The notes below the pieces were generated by a model that saw only the letters and a program-made list of their open reading frames with translations, did not search any database and was not told where the DNA came from. DNA of 64,000 bases from Rotaria sordida (taxonomy: Eukaryota; Rotifera; Eurotatoria; Philodinida; Philodinidae). The position numbers and the translations under genes were made by a program. Positions 28,528 through 40,989 of this stretch are shown piece by piece (positions within the stretch are counted from its first letter, which is position 1; each line of letters begins with the position of its first letter). Location of the stretch: NCBI GenBank assembly GCA_905250125.1, contig CAJNOL010000004.1:496001-560000 (forward strand), read 5' to 3'.

Positions 28528-31301
28528 TAATATCTGTTTTTTTTAAACGAGTATAACGTACAAAAGAAATTTTTTTTTTCGTTTTCTTGCAAATAGCGAA
28601 TGATAATCAACGTAGAATCAAAAAAAATGTATACATTCATAAAACATATACAGGAAAAAAACACAAGATAAGAATAAAAGCATAATATGTTTCATGTATT
28701 CCATTGTTAAAAATAAATCGTACCTTACATAAACAATCTTTAAACTAAGAAGAGAAAAGAAATTTTAACCAAAGGTATTCATTACACATCGATTTATATA
28801 TAGCCCATTAAAAGCATTTGTCTATTTTATTGATTTAGATAAGAAAGTAAGGTGAAAAAAAAATTAAATTAATGCCTCGAAACAATATTCTATTTCGTAT
28901 CATAAAAAAGTGCACTATTAGAATAAAATAATGTCGTAGTTGTTTTTTTTTGTTGATATATTATTCGATGCATACAATCCTTTTCTTTGTGCTATTTTTA
29001 ATCCGGTTAATAAATTTGCAACAAATATTAATATGAGAAGAAATCGATTATTGACTATAAACAGATGATAAGTATATGCTTTTTTTTTCTAGTGTCTGCT
29101 TTGCTTAATGTGTCAATAGAATTAAGGTTGTAGAGTATATATATTTATAAAAAAAAATATATATTTCCTTTATTACTACATGATTAGATTGCATATGAAA
29201 TATGTCATATTATGAAATTCAATAAAGAAATCGTTTTCTCTTTGAATAATAACAAATATTATAAAAGCTTTGAATAAAATTATAATTAAGACATATGTAA
29301 TTTGAATAGAACATCATTGTGATATATTTCTCTTCTAGTGTAATACTTATCGAAAGAAAGAAGAAACTTCTTTTGTATATCAATGTCGTTTTTCAAAGGC
29401 TATTGTAAATTAGAAATTGAAATTGTATTTCTTTCTTTATAGATATATATTTTATACTAATACCTAGTAGTCAAATTTCATTTTGTTTTTCTTTCTTTTT
29501 TTTTATTAATCAAATGGGCTTTTTAGAGTTATAAATTTTCTCTTTTACTGTGCATTCAAATAATCATGAAAAGAATGTTACTTACAATAGAACAGACAGA
29601 GTATTTTATGTATACAGAAAAAAAAAAAAGAAAAAGTAAGTTACGAATAAAGAAACATTTCGAAATGAAAGGATTAACTGTATAGATGAAACAAGGTCTG
29701 TACTTGTGATCGTACTATACTACTTTTAATATGATATATTTCGTTGCATTTTTCCATAAAAGAAAGAAACTTAAATATGAATATTTTATCGAATTCAATG
29801 GAAAATAAGATTTATTTTTATATTTTATAGTTTTCTAGACAATTGTTATTAGCCAATGGCCATGACCTTGTTATGCTATTTCATTGCATCATTTTTTTCT
29901 CTTTCTGTATTATATAAGCATTTTCTTTTCTTTTGAAGACGTTCAATACTTCATTGACTTCTTCTAGAATAGCAGAAAGAAATAATATCTATCGTTTATC
30001 GTATACTATTAGTTTGTGAATTTTCTTAGCGAAAAGTCGTCATTCTCTTATATATGCATGCACATCAGGGAATACACATTATAAAACGAAAGTCTAGATG
30101 TTTGTATAGAAAGTTAAGAAAAAAAAAATCAACAGAATAGGCAATTTATTTCTTTAGTCAAAACATAGAAAATTCTTTTCATATACTACGCATTCGTCAT
30201 TTTATTGCACGTGATTGGTCTTTTATATCATCATCTTGTTGACTGATACGCAATTCGTGTTAAAATTATTGACTCTCATACGTAAGTATGAACTAACAAC
30301 CTTGACTTCGAGGTATTTTTTTATATTTATAATTCAATCGAAAAATGAATGTTTAACAATGTTACATAAATGCGAACACGTTTACATCTCAAGTAATGAA
30401 AAAAAGATGTGAATTTTGTATTCAAAGAAAAAAAAAACGAGGGAATATAAGATTGTTGTCGTTAGGAAGTTAAAAATAGAGAAGCAAAAATATTTTATTT
30501 CGTAATAAAAATTATTATTCTTCAATTGTAAGTTTGATGATGACTTATAATAACATTTCATAATCATAATTGTGATATTCTAGCACTTATTCACTGTTTA
30601 AAATAGGTCAACTATATTTCCATTTATTTACAAATTTCTTTTTTTTTTTTACGAACCTTGTCAACATATGTTACTTCTTTTATTTGAAACATTGTCCTAA
30701 AAAAACAAAATAGTATTGTAAGACTACTATGAAATGGAAAATAGTTCCATCTGTGACGTTCTTCTTCCGCGTTTCTAGCAATAATATGACAGTGGTTTTG
30801 TGATGATAAAACTGTAAGATAATAACAAAAAGAATGTGAGTACATTTTGTCTCTGATAAGCTATATACTTTTCATATCACCTGATATTCACCACAATTTA
30901 TTTACCTTCTTTCTTGTTCTTCTTTCTTCTTTTATAACTGGTAAAAAGATCTATATTGATATTATGCAAGAATAGAAGAAAAATGAACGAAGGTCACATT
31001 ATTACCTCCTTTGTGTCCTTCACCGATTCTCGTTGTTCTTTTATTGTTCAGTATCCTTGATAAGACTAAGTAGGATACGGCTCAATGAATCATGTCAATA
31101 TCGTTTACATATTCGATATTCTTTTCTTTTTTTGTTCTTCTCATGCATGGTTTGTTTTTTGTTGTATTAGTGTATATTGTTCAATCGATTGAATTCTTTT
31201 TTCTTGTCGACTTTTTTTGTCTTTCTAGGTGTGAGTGTCTATAGAGAAAAAAAATATTATTTATTTAAATTTTCGTGAGGTTATACGAGTATATTAGATG
31301 T
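28528..31301. other. Intergenic between two plus-strand genes
   Basis: Contains the 3' UTR of the upstream gene (AATAAA at 28712) and the promoter of the monocarboxylate transporter gene. AT-rich; only short open frames without domains. I recognise no repeat family here. Confidence 0.4.
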
Positions 31302-33642
31302 ATGGCATCGAAACAAGTATCACAAAATAAAAAATTAGAAGATGAACAAGGTCAATTGAAAAATATTGACAATAAGAATTATCAAGAAGAAGAATATGAA
31401 TTTGTTGCAATACCACCTGACGGAGGATTTGGTTGGGTTGTTGCTATTGCAGCAATGGTATCGTTTGATTTCTTTAAAATTTATTGATGATATTCATTAT
31501 AACAATTTTCTATTCAGTTATGTAATCTTGTATGTGATGGTACTCTATTTGCATTTGGTACAATGAAACTTCATCTTCAAGAACATTTTAAATGTTCGGA
31601 TATGCTTATTCTTATGGTTGGTTCTGTTCCTTGTGGTGTATATTTATTAGTGGGTTAGTATAATTTATGATCATTAGATGTCTAATCTCTTGAAATTTAT
31701 GATTTATTTTCAAAGGACCAATTGTATCAGGTTTATCTAATAGATATGGTTGTCGACCAATTATTATTGTTGGAAGTATTGGTGCAGCAGCTTGTATGGC
31801 ATTGTCTACTTTGTCACCCAATGTTTGGGCAATGATGATTATCTATGGTATATTTGGTGGTGTTTTTTTTGGCATGGTTTATCTGCCGTATGTTAAATAA
31901 TGTTATATAAAAAAAATAATTTGATTAAATTTCTTCTGCTTGAATTTTAGATCAGTAGTAATGGTATCATTTTATTTTGATAAAAAACGAGCTATAGCCA
32001 ATGGTAAAGTTTTCTTGTTTTCTTTTGTTTTAACTTGGATATATATTTATTTTGTTGGTTTTTGTAGGTTTGGTAACTGCAGGTACAGGTATTGGTGCTT
32101 TATCTTTTGGTCCATTAGCTAATTTTGTAATGGGAAAATTGGGTTGGAAAACGGGCATGCTTATATTTGCTTGTATAATGTTAACATGCATTGCATTTGG
32201 TGCCATTATGCAACCATTAAAACCTCAAAAAGTACCAATTAAACGAGAAATTGAATTACAGTTAGTATTCGAATAATTTGCTTTTTTATGTTTGTAAGAA
32301 TATAATTTTTATTTATTGCTATAGAACTCCTGTTAAACAGAAACCATTAACTTCAGTTTCCCAAGAAGCAACAGCTGGCACAAATGTAGTTAGTATTAAT
32401 ATCTTCATTGAAAAAATACTAACAATTTAAATATTCATTTTTCTAGCCATTATTATCATCAGTTGATACATCAACTCAGAATAATAATTCGGCTGCTGTA
32501 CCTTATAGTAATGTTGCAACAGTAAATGGTACATCATTAAGTCCACCTAATCAATCTCCACGTATTCGTACAGTATCAACATCAAGTTATGTATCAGTTG
32601 GTGGTACACATCATCGTCGTGGTGTTTCTAATCCTGAAGATGCAACACGACCACTCTATAAAAAAGATGCTTTATTTACTGGATCAAAAACTCAACTTCA
32701 TCATGTATCACATACATCATTAGCTAATAGCAATCCATATACGGCATCAGCAACAAATATTCCAGCATTAACAAATGAAAAACAAAAAAAAGATTCAGCA
32801 GCAAAAGCATTTGCTGATATACTTTCAGCAATGACAGATTTTTCAATCTTAAAAAATAAACAATTATTATTAATTTGTCTTGGAAATATATTTTCTATGC
32901 TTGGTTATTATTTACCAATTATGTGTCTTGTTTCATTTGCAACTGAAGATTTAAAAGTTGATCAAACAAGTGCTTCATTTTTATTAACAGTCTTTGGTAA
33001 AATAAATAAATAAACAATTTATTGATAATAAAAAATATTCATTTAGGTCTTTTTAATACAATTGGTCGATTTGCTGGTGGACCTATTGCTATGATACCAC
33101 ATTTAAGTGCATTATGTGTTCATAATGTACTTTTATTTACAGCTGGTATTCTGACTGTTTTAGCAGCTTATGCATATAATTTAACAACATGTGCACTCTA
33201 TGCTGGTCTATGTGGATTTGCTATTGGTAATGAAAAATTTCTTTTATAAATAGAATAATATAATTGATATACGATTTTCAGCACCTCATATGTCCTTATT
33301 ACCAAGTGTTATATGTGATTGTGTTGGTCTTGATAGATATACAACAGCTTTTGGTATTCTTTTTCTATTTCGTGGTGTAACATCAATTATTGGTCCACCT
33401 GCTGCTGGTTTGTATTAAAATGATTTGATGTTGTTTTTTTTTACGTATTTTTCTGTCGAATAGGTTTTCTTAAAGATTATACTAAAAAATATGATGTAGC
33501 ATTTGCTCTTGGTGGTGCAATGATAATTGTGGCTGCATTCTTTCATTTTTGTATTGTATGTGTTTCATCTGATCGTGTTGTTGAAACAAATGAAGCCAAA
33601 GACGAAGAAGATGTTTTACGAAAAAATAGACTCGATGTTTAA
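31302..33642 (+). CDS. Monocarboxylate transporter-like protein (SLC16 family)
   Basis: Ten exons (31302-31457, 31518-31653, 31716-31887, 31951-32003, 32068-32260, 32325-32385, 32447-32996, 33047-33226, 33282-33407, 33464-33642) give 601 aa. The SLC16 signature PPDGGFGWVV opens the first membrane span. GPIVSGLSNRYGCRPIIIVG (loop 2-3) and FFGMVYLPSVVMVSFYFDKK follow. Twelve hydrophobic segments are split six and six by a Ser/Thr-rich central loop (exon 7), and RFAGGPIAMIPH occurs in the second half. The family co-transports protons with lactate, pyruvate or ketone bodies, or carries other small molecules. The substrate cannot be told from this sequence. An in-frame GTG lies upstream, but the first ATG in this frame is at 31302. 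Confidence 0.92.
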
Positions 33643-34004
33643 AAGTTGTTCATTTATTCTTTTTTTTTAGTTTTAATTTGTCTTTCAAATTTTTCTTTTT
33701 TCTTAACAGAGAATGATTCTATACTAGCCATTTCTTCATTAATTAATTCAAGTTCGTCCCTTTTTTTTTTGAACACTGTGATACCCTACTTTCTTCATCG
33801 TTTTCTTTCTTTTTTTCTTCTTTAGTTTATTAAATGTTCTATCGGATCTCAGGTTATTAATAAATAAAAACGAGATTTCATTATTATTATTATTATTATT
33901 ATTATTTTGAAAAAAAAAAGAGAGAGAGAAAAAAACTAACAATTGATCAATACTGTACATATATGTTCAAACAGATTAAGATGTTTGTGTGAATTCTTTT
34001 CAAT
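33643..34004. other. Convergent 3' intergenic spacer
   Basis: 362 bp between the stops of the plus-strand transporter and the minus-strand GPCR. Contains an ATT microsatellite (33880-33906) and poly-T tracts; both 3' UTRs must fit here. Confidence 0.55.
33880..33906. repeat. ATT microsatellite
   Basis: Tandem ATT units in the convergent spacer. Confidence 0.8.
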
Positions 34005-36958
34005 TCATACAATTATTTCATTATTATTATTTGTGTGTTTCTTTTTTCTATAACTTGTATCTGTTATTATTGGTATTTCAATTAATGTTGAATCAATTGT
34101 TTGTTGTGTTGTCATGGGAGTTTGTCGTATTAATTTTTTCAATATAGCTGGTCGATTATGAAAACATTGTGTAAATAATTTAATAAATTCTCGACGAAAA
34201 TCTTGTCCACTTAATGTATATAATATAAAATTCATTGCATGTTTTGTATACCATAATGCTTCACATGCTTCAACAATTAATGGTACATTAGATGGTTGAC
34301 CACGCCCAAATAATTGATTAATATTATCAGTTTTTTCATCGCGTTTCATTCTATTTGATTGAATTATTTTATTAGCACATATGAATATAACTGATGGACA
34401 CGTTAAACCAATAAAAGCTAATGTAACCGATAGGAGCATTATTGTTAATCGTTGATGGCGACGATGTGCGCGTTTACGATGTTGATGCATATGACGACTT
34501 TTACGCATGGTATATAGTATAATACCAATATTAGAGAAACAAAGAAGGAAAAATGGTATAACAGCAACAAGTAAAATATCAAATATAGGTATATATGTAC
34601 GAAAAAAACGTTCATAACCGTTACTTGGTATACATACAAATATTGAAATTACTTTTGATTGAAATAAACCATTAACATTCATCATTTCTAAAGACTTATT
34701 ATTATTAATATCCATTGTATCATTTAATGAATAATATGGTTGACTAGTTGATCCATAATAATCTAATTTTGTTTCACGACCTTATTAATTAAAAGAATCA
34801 AATATTTACTAAATATATATTTAGATTAATGAAAAAAATTCATTTATATATATATACAATGAGATTCTTTGTACTCTTCTAAATTAAATCACAATGGAAT
34901 TGAGAAACAAAAAGAAAAAACAACATGAATAAATACAAGTTCTAATTTAAAGTACGACAGAAATATGTAATTTAATCATGCATATATTAAATATACTCAT
35001 CAGAGAATGTTATTATCACTCGAATTTATCAATAGATATCTGAGAATAGTTCTTTTCATAAAAGAACTAAACTAAATGTCATAAATTAATCAAGTAATCA
35101 GAGAACATAATCAGTTATTGGATGTCATTTGATTTCATATTATGATAACGACAAGATCGCTATAAGACTAAGAAAAGTTTTTAAAAAAAAGACTCAATTT
35201 CATGACCTACTAATGAAAAGTTATGATCATTTTTATAAAATTATTTTTTTTTCATTTAAGAACAAAACTATTTTCAAAAAAATGTAAAATAAAGATTTTG
35301 TTTATATGCATAGTTATTGATCATTAAAATAGTTCGAAAAGTGTCACTGAAAATAAATATATCTTTTTCTCGAAATATTTCATTTCCTAAAAAAAAAATT
35401 AACAGCAATTTACCATAAGAAGATATAGGATAATTGAGTCAACTTGTAAATTAAATATCTCGAGCAAAACCTTGTTTATTTTCATTGAAACTTTCCGAAC
35501 TATCAAATTTGCCTATAGGCAAAATTTCAGCTAGGAACTCTTTGCTTTGCATCTTCCGGAAATATCTTATAATTAATAGAAATTTTATTATAACGGCTAT
35601 AACTCTTCATCAGTAGAACATGAACTCAAAATGCTTTTTTTTTTCTTAATCTCATTGAGACCTATTCTCATAGCCATCATATGAAATCGAATAGCAGTCC
35701 AACAGTTGAATATAATCATTCATAAGTTGTGATTTCTGGTTAAAAGTAGATACTTAATTTAAAAATTGTTATGCATGAACTTAAATTTCTTTTTTAAAAT
35801 TAACTTTCGACCTTTTTATTGTGGAAATACATTTAGAAAAGATTTATAAAATTTCTGTTCAATTAAATAAATTATATATAATTTATTTAACGTTTGTTGT
35901 TTTGCTCTATAATATATAAATCTTCATTGCATGTTTTTGTAAAAATAAAAATTTCGTGTACAAACAAATTTTCTCTCATCGGATATAGGTGGTCTCCATT
36001 TTTTTTTTTTTTGTATAGTAAAGAATAAAATGCAGCCTAATTATATATTCTATTAGAGAGATTTCTTTTCAAATTTGAAAAATCCATTTCCTTGTAGAGT
36101 ATACAATTTTGATTATAGAGATTTTGGTCTCAGTAAGTAATCTGAAACTACGCTAATAATCTTGTCATATTTTGAAAGATGAGCATAAGATAGAATTAGT
36201 ACTTCTAACAGAGTTACGAAGATCCTTCTTTCTTACATTATATTTTGAGACATTAATATTAAAATAATGTTTGTTTAACTAACTATTTAATGTATTTGTT
36301 TAACAAAAGAATTATATGAGAAACAATTTGAAATCATTGTATTCTTATTTAATTACAATGAATTTTAATTATTTTCTAAATATTAAGTATTTTATGTTTA
36401 TTAAAATCAACGAACTAATTCAAGATTATTTTAATTGAATATAAATATTTTCTTACCAAGTATAAAGAAATAATAAAGATTGCATAAAACAACAATAGCA
36501 AAAAGTATACTTGTTGAACAAAAAACTCGATTAACAGGTGAACTATGTCGTCTATATCCACTTGTTACTATGAAATATCGATCAAAACTAACAATAACCA
36601 ATATCCATGATCCCATATGTGCAAGTGCTGATGAAAAAAATGTTAATATACGACATATCCATTTTGATGTATTAAATATAGGTGTATCACGAAATAATTT
36701 ATAAACATGTTTACTTGAACGCATAAATATAAATAATATATCAATAACAGCAAGTACAGCTAAATATTGACATGTTGAATTTTTAAAAAATTTTTTACTT
36801 AATAAAACACGTAAACATAATGCATTACCAATTGTACCCCATACAAGTAAACATGGATAAAAAATACGAACAAGAAAAAATCGTAAATGAATAATTGATA
36901 ACATTTGTTCTGTATGATGTATATCATCATTATTCATAGTAAAATTATTATTCATCAT
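34005..36958 (-). CDS. Class A (rhodopsin-like) G-protein-coupled receptor
   Basis: Two exons, 36958-36457 and 34780-34005, give 425 aa. TM1 has WGTIGNALCLRVLL with the GN pair. TM2 carries LAVIDILFIF (Asp present), the TM3 start has WICRI (disulfide Cys) and its end SFDRYF (intact DRY). Extracellular loop 2 has VCIPS. TM6 has FIGLTCPSVIFI, and TM7 has HAMNFILYTLSG in place of NPxxY, followed by FRREFIKLF (helix 8). The style resembles invertebrate peptide receptors of the FMRFamide-receptor-like kind; the ligand is unknown. The single intron is about 1.68 kb, unusually long for this window, and contains diverged repeat-like sequence at about 35440-35760. The gene is convergent with the transporter gene. 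Confidence 0.88.
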
Positions 36959-39140
36959 AATTATTATTTGATCATAGTCAATTAAAATGAAAATAATTCA
37001 GATAATCTAAAAAACAAACAATACAAGTCATATTATTTTTTTGAGAAAGTTCATTATATATTAAGACAAAAAAAATATAGCCGTCTCAGATGTTAACGAA
37101 CTTCTACTTGCTTTTCTTTTTCCTCTTTTCATATACTAATCTATTTATAAATTTATTTTATCGTAAAATCCATTTATCGTACTATTTCTGTGGGAAACAT
37201 ACAAATGAGGAAAACGTGCTTGTTGGCTTTAAGGACACAAATAGTTTTTTTTTTTAAAAATGATAAACATTATTTCGTCTCTTTTTCTTTTGATCCTCAT
37301 TGTAATAGAATAGGACTAGATGCTCTTTTTCTTTTCTAGTAACACAAAAGATATAGAACAACATAGAGATATTAATGTCGTGCATCATTGTTTACGCACA
37401 AAACACAAGGAAAAACTTCAAATGTCGATTTCTCACTCTCTCTTCATCGTCAATATAGAAAACAAGAAAAAAAAAGAGAATGACATGGACTACAAAGAAA
37501 GAAGCTTTGAGATAAATATTAATGTGCAATAACAAATCTCATTGAAAAAGAAAGTCCATTAGAATGAATAAAATCAAATATCAAAACAATAAAAAAAAAA
37601 TAGACTTTACAAAGTCTGTCTCAAACTTATCCTTTAAAATCATTGATGGAAAAAAAGAAAAATTTCTATACTCATTTGAACAAGATAAAATACTTTGTCA
37701 GTTTTTATCTTCTTTTGAATAAAAATACAAAAGAATTCTATAATACAAAACTGTCACTTGAAAAACAAAAGAGAGATTTGCTAATAAATCAACCTTATCC
37801 TCTATCATAATCCTTCTTAGATAAGATAATCTTTATTAACATCATATGTGTGAATTCCAGGTATTTTTTTACATCGTTTAGTTATATGAAAATATTTGAC
37901 TATTATATTATTAATTTAAAATACTAATATTTCAAATTATACAAAAAAGAAAAACAACATAAGAAAATTATTATTTCTAAGTAAGAGTAATTTAAAAAGG
38001 AAGCTTTTTTCTTCTCAAGTCATCATGTACTTGTCTTTTTTTATTAATCGTATCGATCTATTTTGCTTACTTTCTAAGGAATTAAAAAATAGCATTAAAA
38101 TAATGAAACGATCAAAAAAAAATTGACGTAGTTTCAAATTCATCGATTAAAATAGACATTTTCATTGCATGATTTTGATTAACAATGAAATTCACTACAT
38201 TTGCTTAATTAAAATGTCGCTTTTCATCAATGAATTTGAAAAACATGAATTTTTTGTCCATTTCATCATTAGAAATACCTTTGTGTTTTTTCGTGGTTTT
38301 AATGCAAAAATCATGAAATTTTTTGACTCCATGGATTATATTTCAAAAATGAAAGAAAGTATTGACGTAAAATACGAAGTTTCATATATACATTTAATTA
38401 ATCAAATTGTATTTACAAATATGATTCTGTCAGATAATACTAGCATCACTTACGCACATAGTTATAAATTTTCTGAACACGTATGACCTTGAGTTTAATA
38501 ATGAAATTATGTCCTTGTTTTTTTTTCTCTAAAAGATTTTTCAACCTACTAATATCACTTAAGTATTTTCTCTATTTGTTTTTTCTTATAAAATTATTCA
38601 TGTAAATTTAAAAAGAAAAGAATAAAATATAACACTTATATTTATTGAAGTAAATAAATAAAACTTACTTGTGTAAATTCATCTATACATTCATTTGCAT
38701 GATAGAATAGACCGTTAAATAGATAGATTAGTTTTGATTACTAATGTTTTTCTATTTCTGATTTTAAAGAAAGAACTGTGTTTTTCTTTTAATTTCTTTT
38801 TTTTTTCTATCGCACTGTTACACTTGCCAACAAAATTTCAACAGTGATTATAAGAAAGCAATAGAAAAAAAAACGATGATTACAATAGAAGAAGAAAATG
38901 AGAAGTAGACGTAGGAAGAGACGAGAAGAAAAAAAAACTAACAAGAAAAAGAAAGATAACAATAATGACGTTGATTAGAATTTAAAATGACAGACAAACA
39001 TCAACTGATGATTTTAATTAGTTACCATTGTGATGAGTATTCTGTACAAAACTGACATATATATATATATATATATAGTTGTTTCATCTATCATCTTTAT
39101 CAAAAATTTCTATGTATTTTTTATGATAAATAATCATATT
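36959..39140. other. Intergenic, no gene recognised
   Basis: 5' flank of the GPCR and further AT-rich DNA. The 105-codon open frame at 38169-38486 (plus) has no recognisable domain, no splice support and biased A/T codons. A TA run lies at 39056-39077. Confidence 0.4.
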
Positions 39141-39770
39141 GATATTTCAAGTTCCCTCCTCAAAAATCGATCTTAGACCAAGAATATTCAAATTGCATGA
39201 AACTTTCAAGATATATTGAAGCTGGCGTGAAGAGCCTATGGTAGAATTATCAGCTCTATATCATAGCGTTTGACAAAAATATTCACCAAACAAGAGCCAA
39301 AAATAGCAGATTTGACGAGCCAAATTTCTATGCCCACGCTCATTCTATATATTTAATTTTTTTTGTTTGAAAGAGTATGTCAGGGTGAAGAGCACCACAG
39401 AATCTTTTTTTTTTAAGTTCTTACTTTTTAAGTGGAGAAGGAAATCACAAGTTCAATGACTTAAAGAACCCCTAAAAATAGTCCTGTTTCTATAGAAGTG
39501 TTTTCTTATATGATAATAAAAAAGCTTATTTTAAAAAAAGAATGATGAGAGTCGCTAGTTCTAAACACGAGCTTTCAAACAAAAAAAAACAAGTTATTGG
39601 CTACAACGAAGCTCCTGCAAGAATTCTGGAAGATGTGATCGAAAATCTAAAAAAACAAAAAAGATTTTTAGTTTTTTTCCAAAAACGGCATATTTTTCGA
39701 ATAGGAGCTGATAGAAATCTTGAAAAATGTTTAGAGAAAAACGAGGTATCGAGTAAACATTATTATCATT
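39140..39770 (+). repeat. Dispersed repeat, family F4 copy 1
   Basis: Shares ordered blocks with the inverse of 53510-54070: TCTATAGAA...GTTTTCTTATATGATAATAA, then GAGAGTCGCTAG, then AAGAATTCTGGAAGATGTGAT near its right end. The open frame 39542-39775 is a by-product: its translation is only partly kept in the other copy, which is shifted by indels. No transposase is recognised. Confidence 0.55.
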
Positions 39771-40989
39771 TATGAAAGATCAGATCACAGACTATCTTTC
39801 CTTATATTTATCTTTTTTGAGAGGAGGCTTAATAAAATAGAGTTCTATAATCTTAGATTATATATACAAATAGATGTTTAAAGTATGTAAACATTTCGAT
39901 TGATACAAACCGAAATCAATTAATCGTCTTTGAATTATAAAAGACGTAACTAGAAGAACTGATGACAGTAAGTGACTTCTTCACTTTAATACGATCCGTT
40001 TTGTCTTCCGGATGTATAGAACTATGTTATATGATGGAATTGAAGTACATCTACTCGGTAAGTATGATTTTTAATATTAATGTTCCATATGCATATTCAC
40101 ACTAATTGAGCTTGTTCTTTCTCTATTCAATCAAAAATAATATGCTGTCAGCTATTCATCATTTCCTGTTACTTAAATATAGAATGTTCGCCATATTGTT
40201 TTTTTTTCATGAATCTTTGTTTCATAAATATACTTATATTGGATATCAATATTTCAATAGGATTAAATGACTAATAGAGATATTGACAATAATGAGTACC
40301 GATTTTTGACGTTGAATTTCGGTTCCTACTGTGACATATTTCATTATTAAGGACATTCCTAGGGCGACTCATGTCATTATTGACGAAACCATACATTTTT
40401 ATATGACAAGCATCTCTTCATGCATATAATAATAAGAATTCAACCGTCTGTAAAATTAGTAAAGATGTACTGATTACTTTCTAATCAAGCCAATAGAAAA
40501 CAGGCGGACAACATCAGTTACATCATATTCTTCAAAAAGAGTTATAAAATGCAATACAATTATAATATTGTTTTAATGTTCTATCAATAAATACAGAATT
40601 CATTTCTCTGACAAAACAACACAATAGAACAAAGAATATTATATTAAAGAAAACTACGTTTGTAATAGGAACCATCAATAAAATTGAATGAGACATCGAA
40701 TTTCGTCTTTTCTTTTTTTTCTCCATAAGTAAAAACTGTGTTATTTAAAATGTATCATGTATCTATATGTGCAATAGTGATAATAAAGTAAAATATAACG
40801 AAAAAAAGAATTGATTTTATTTATTATGAGATTCTTCAATTAAACTATTTGTTAGGCTAAAAGAAAAAAACAATAAATTATAACTACGAAAAACAAAAAA
40901 AAAGAAATATAACTGGAAATAAGTTCGTTGGCGCAAGAATAAATAGATTTTTTTTTGTTGTCTTTGATTTAAATAATTTAAAAAAAATT
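39771..40989. other. Intergenic, 3' side of ERGIC1
   Basis: No gene recognised. A possible minus-strand polyadenylation signal (TTTATT on the plus strand) lies near 40816-40821, about 170 bp past the ERGIC1 stop. Confidence 0.4.

Noticed and set aside
31275..31301. Upstream GTG-initiated extension of the monocarboxylate transporter
   Set aside because: A eukaryotic gene is expected to start at ATG; the first ATG in this frame is at 31302.
38169..38486. 105-codon open frame on the plus strand
   Set aside because: No domain, no splice-supported extension, A/T-driven codons; consistent with chance.
39542..39775. 77-codon open frame on the plus strand
   Set aside because: Part of the F4 repeat, not conserved as protein in the other copy.
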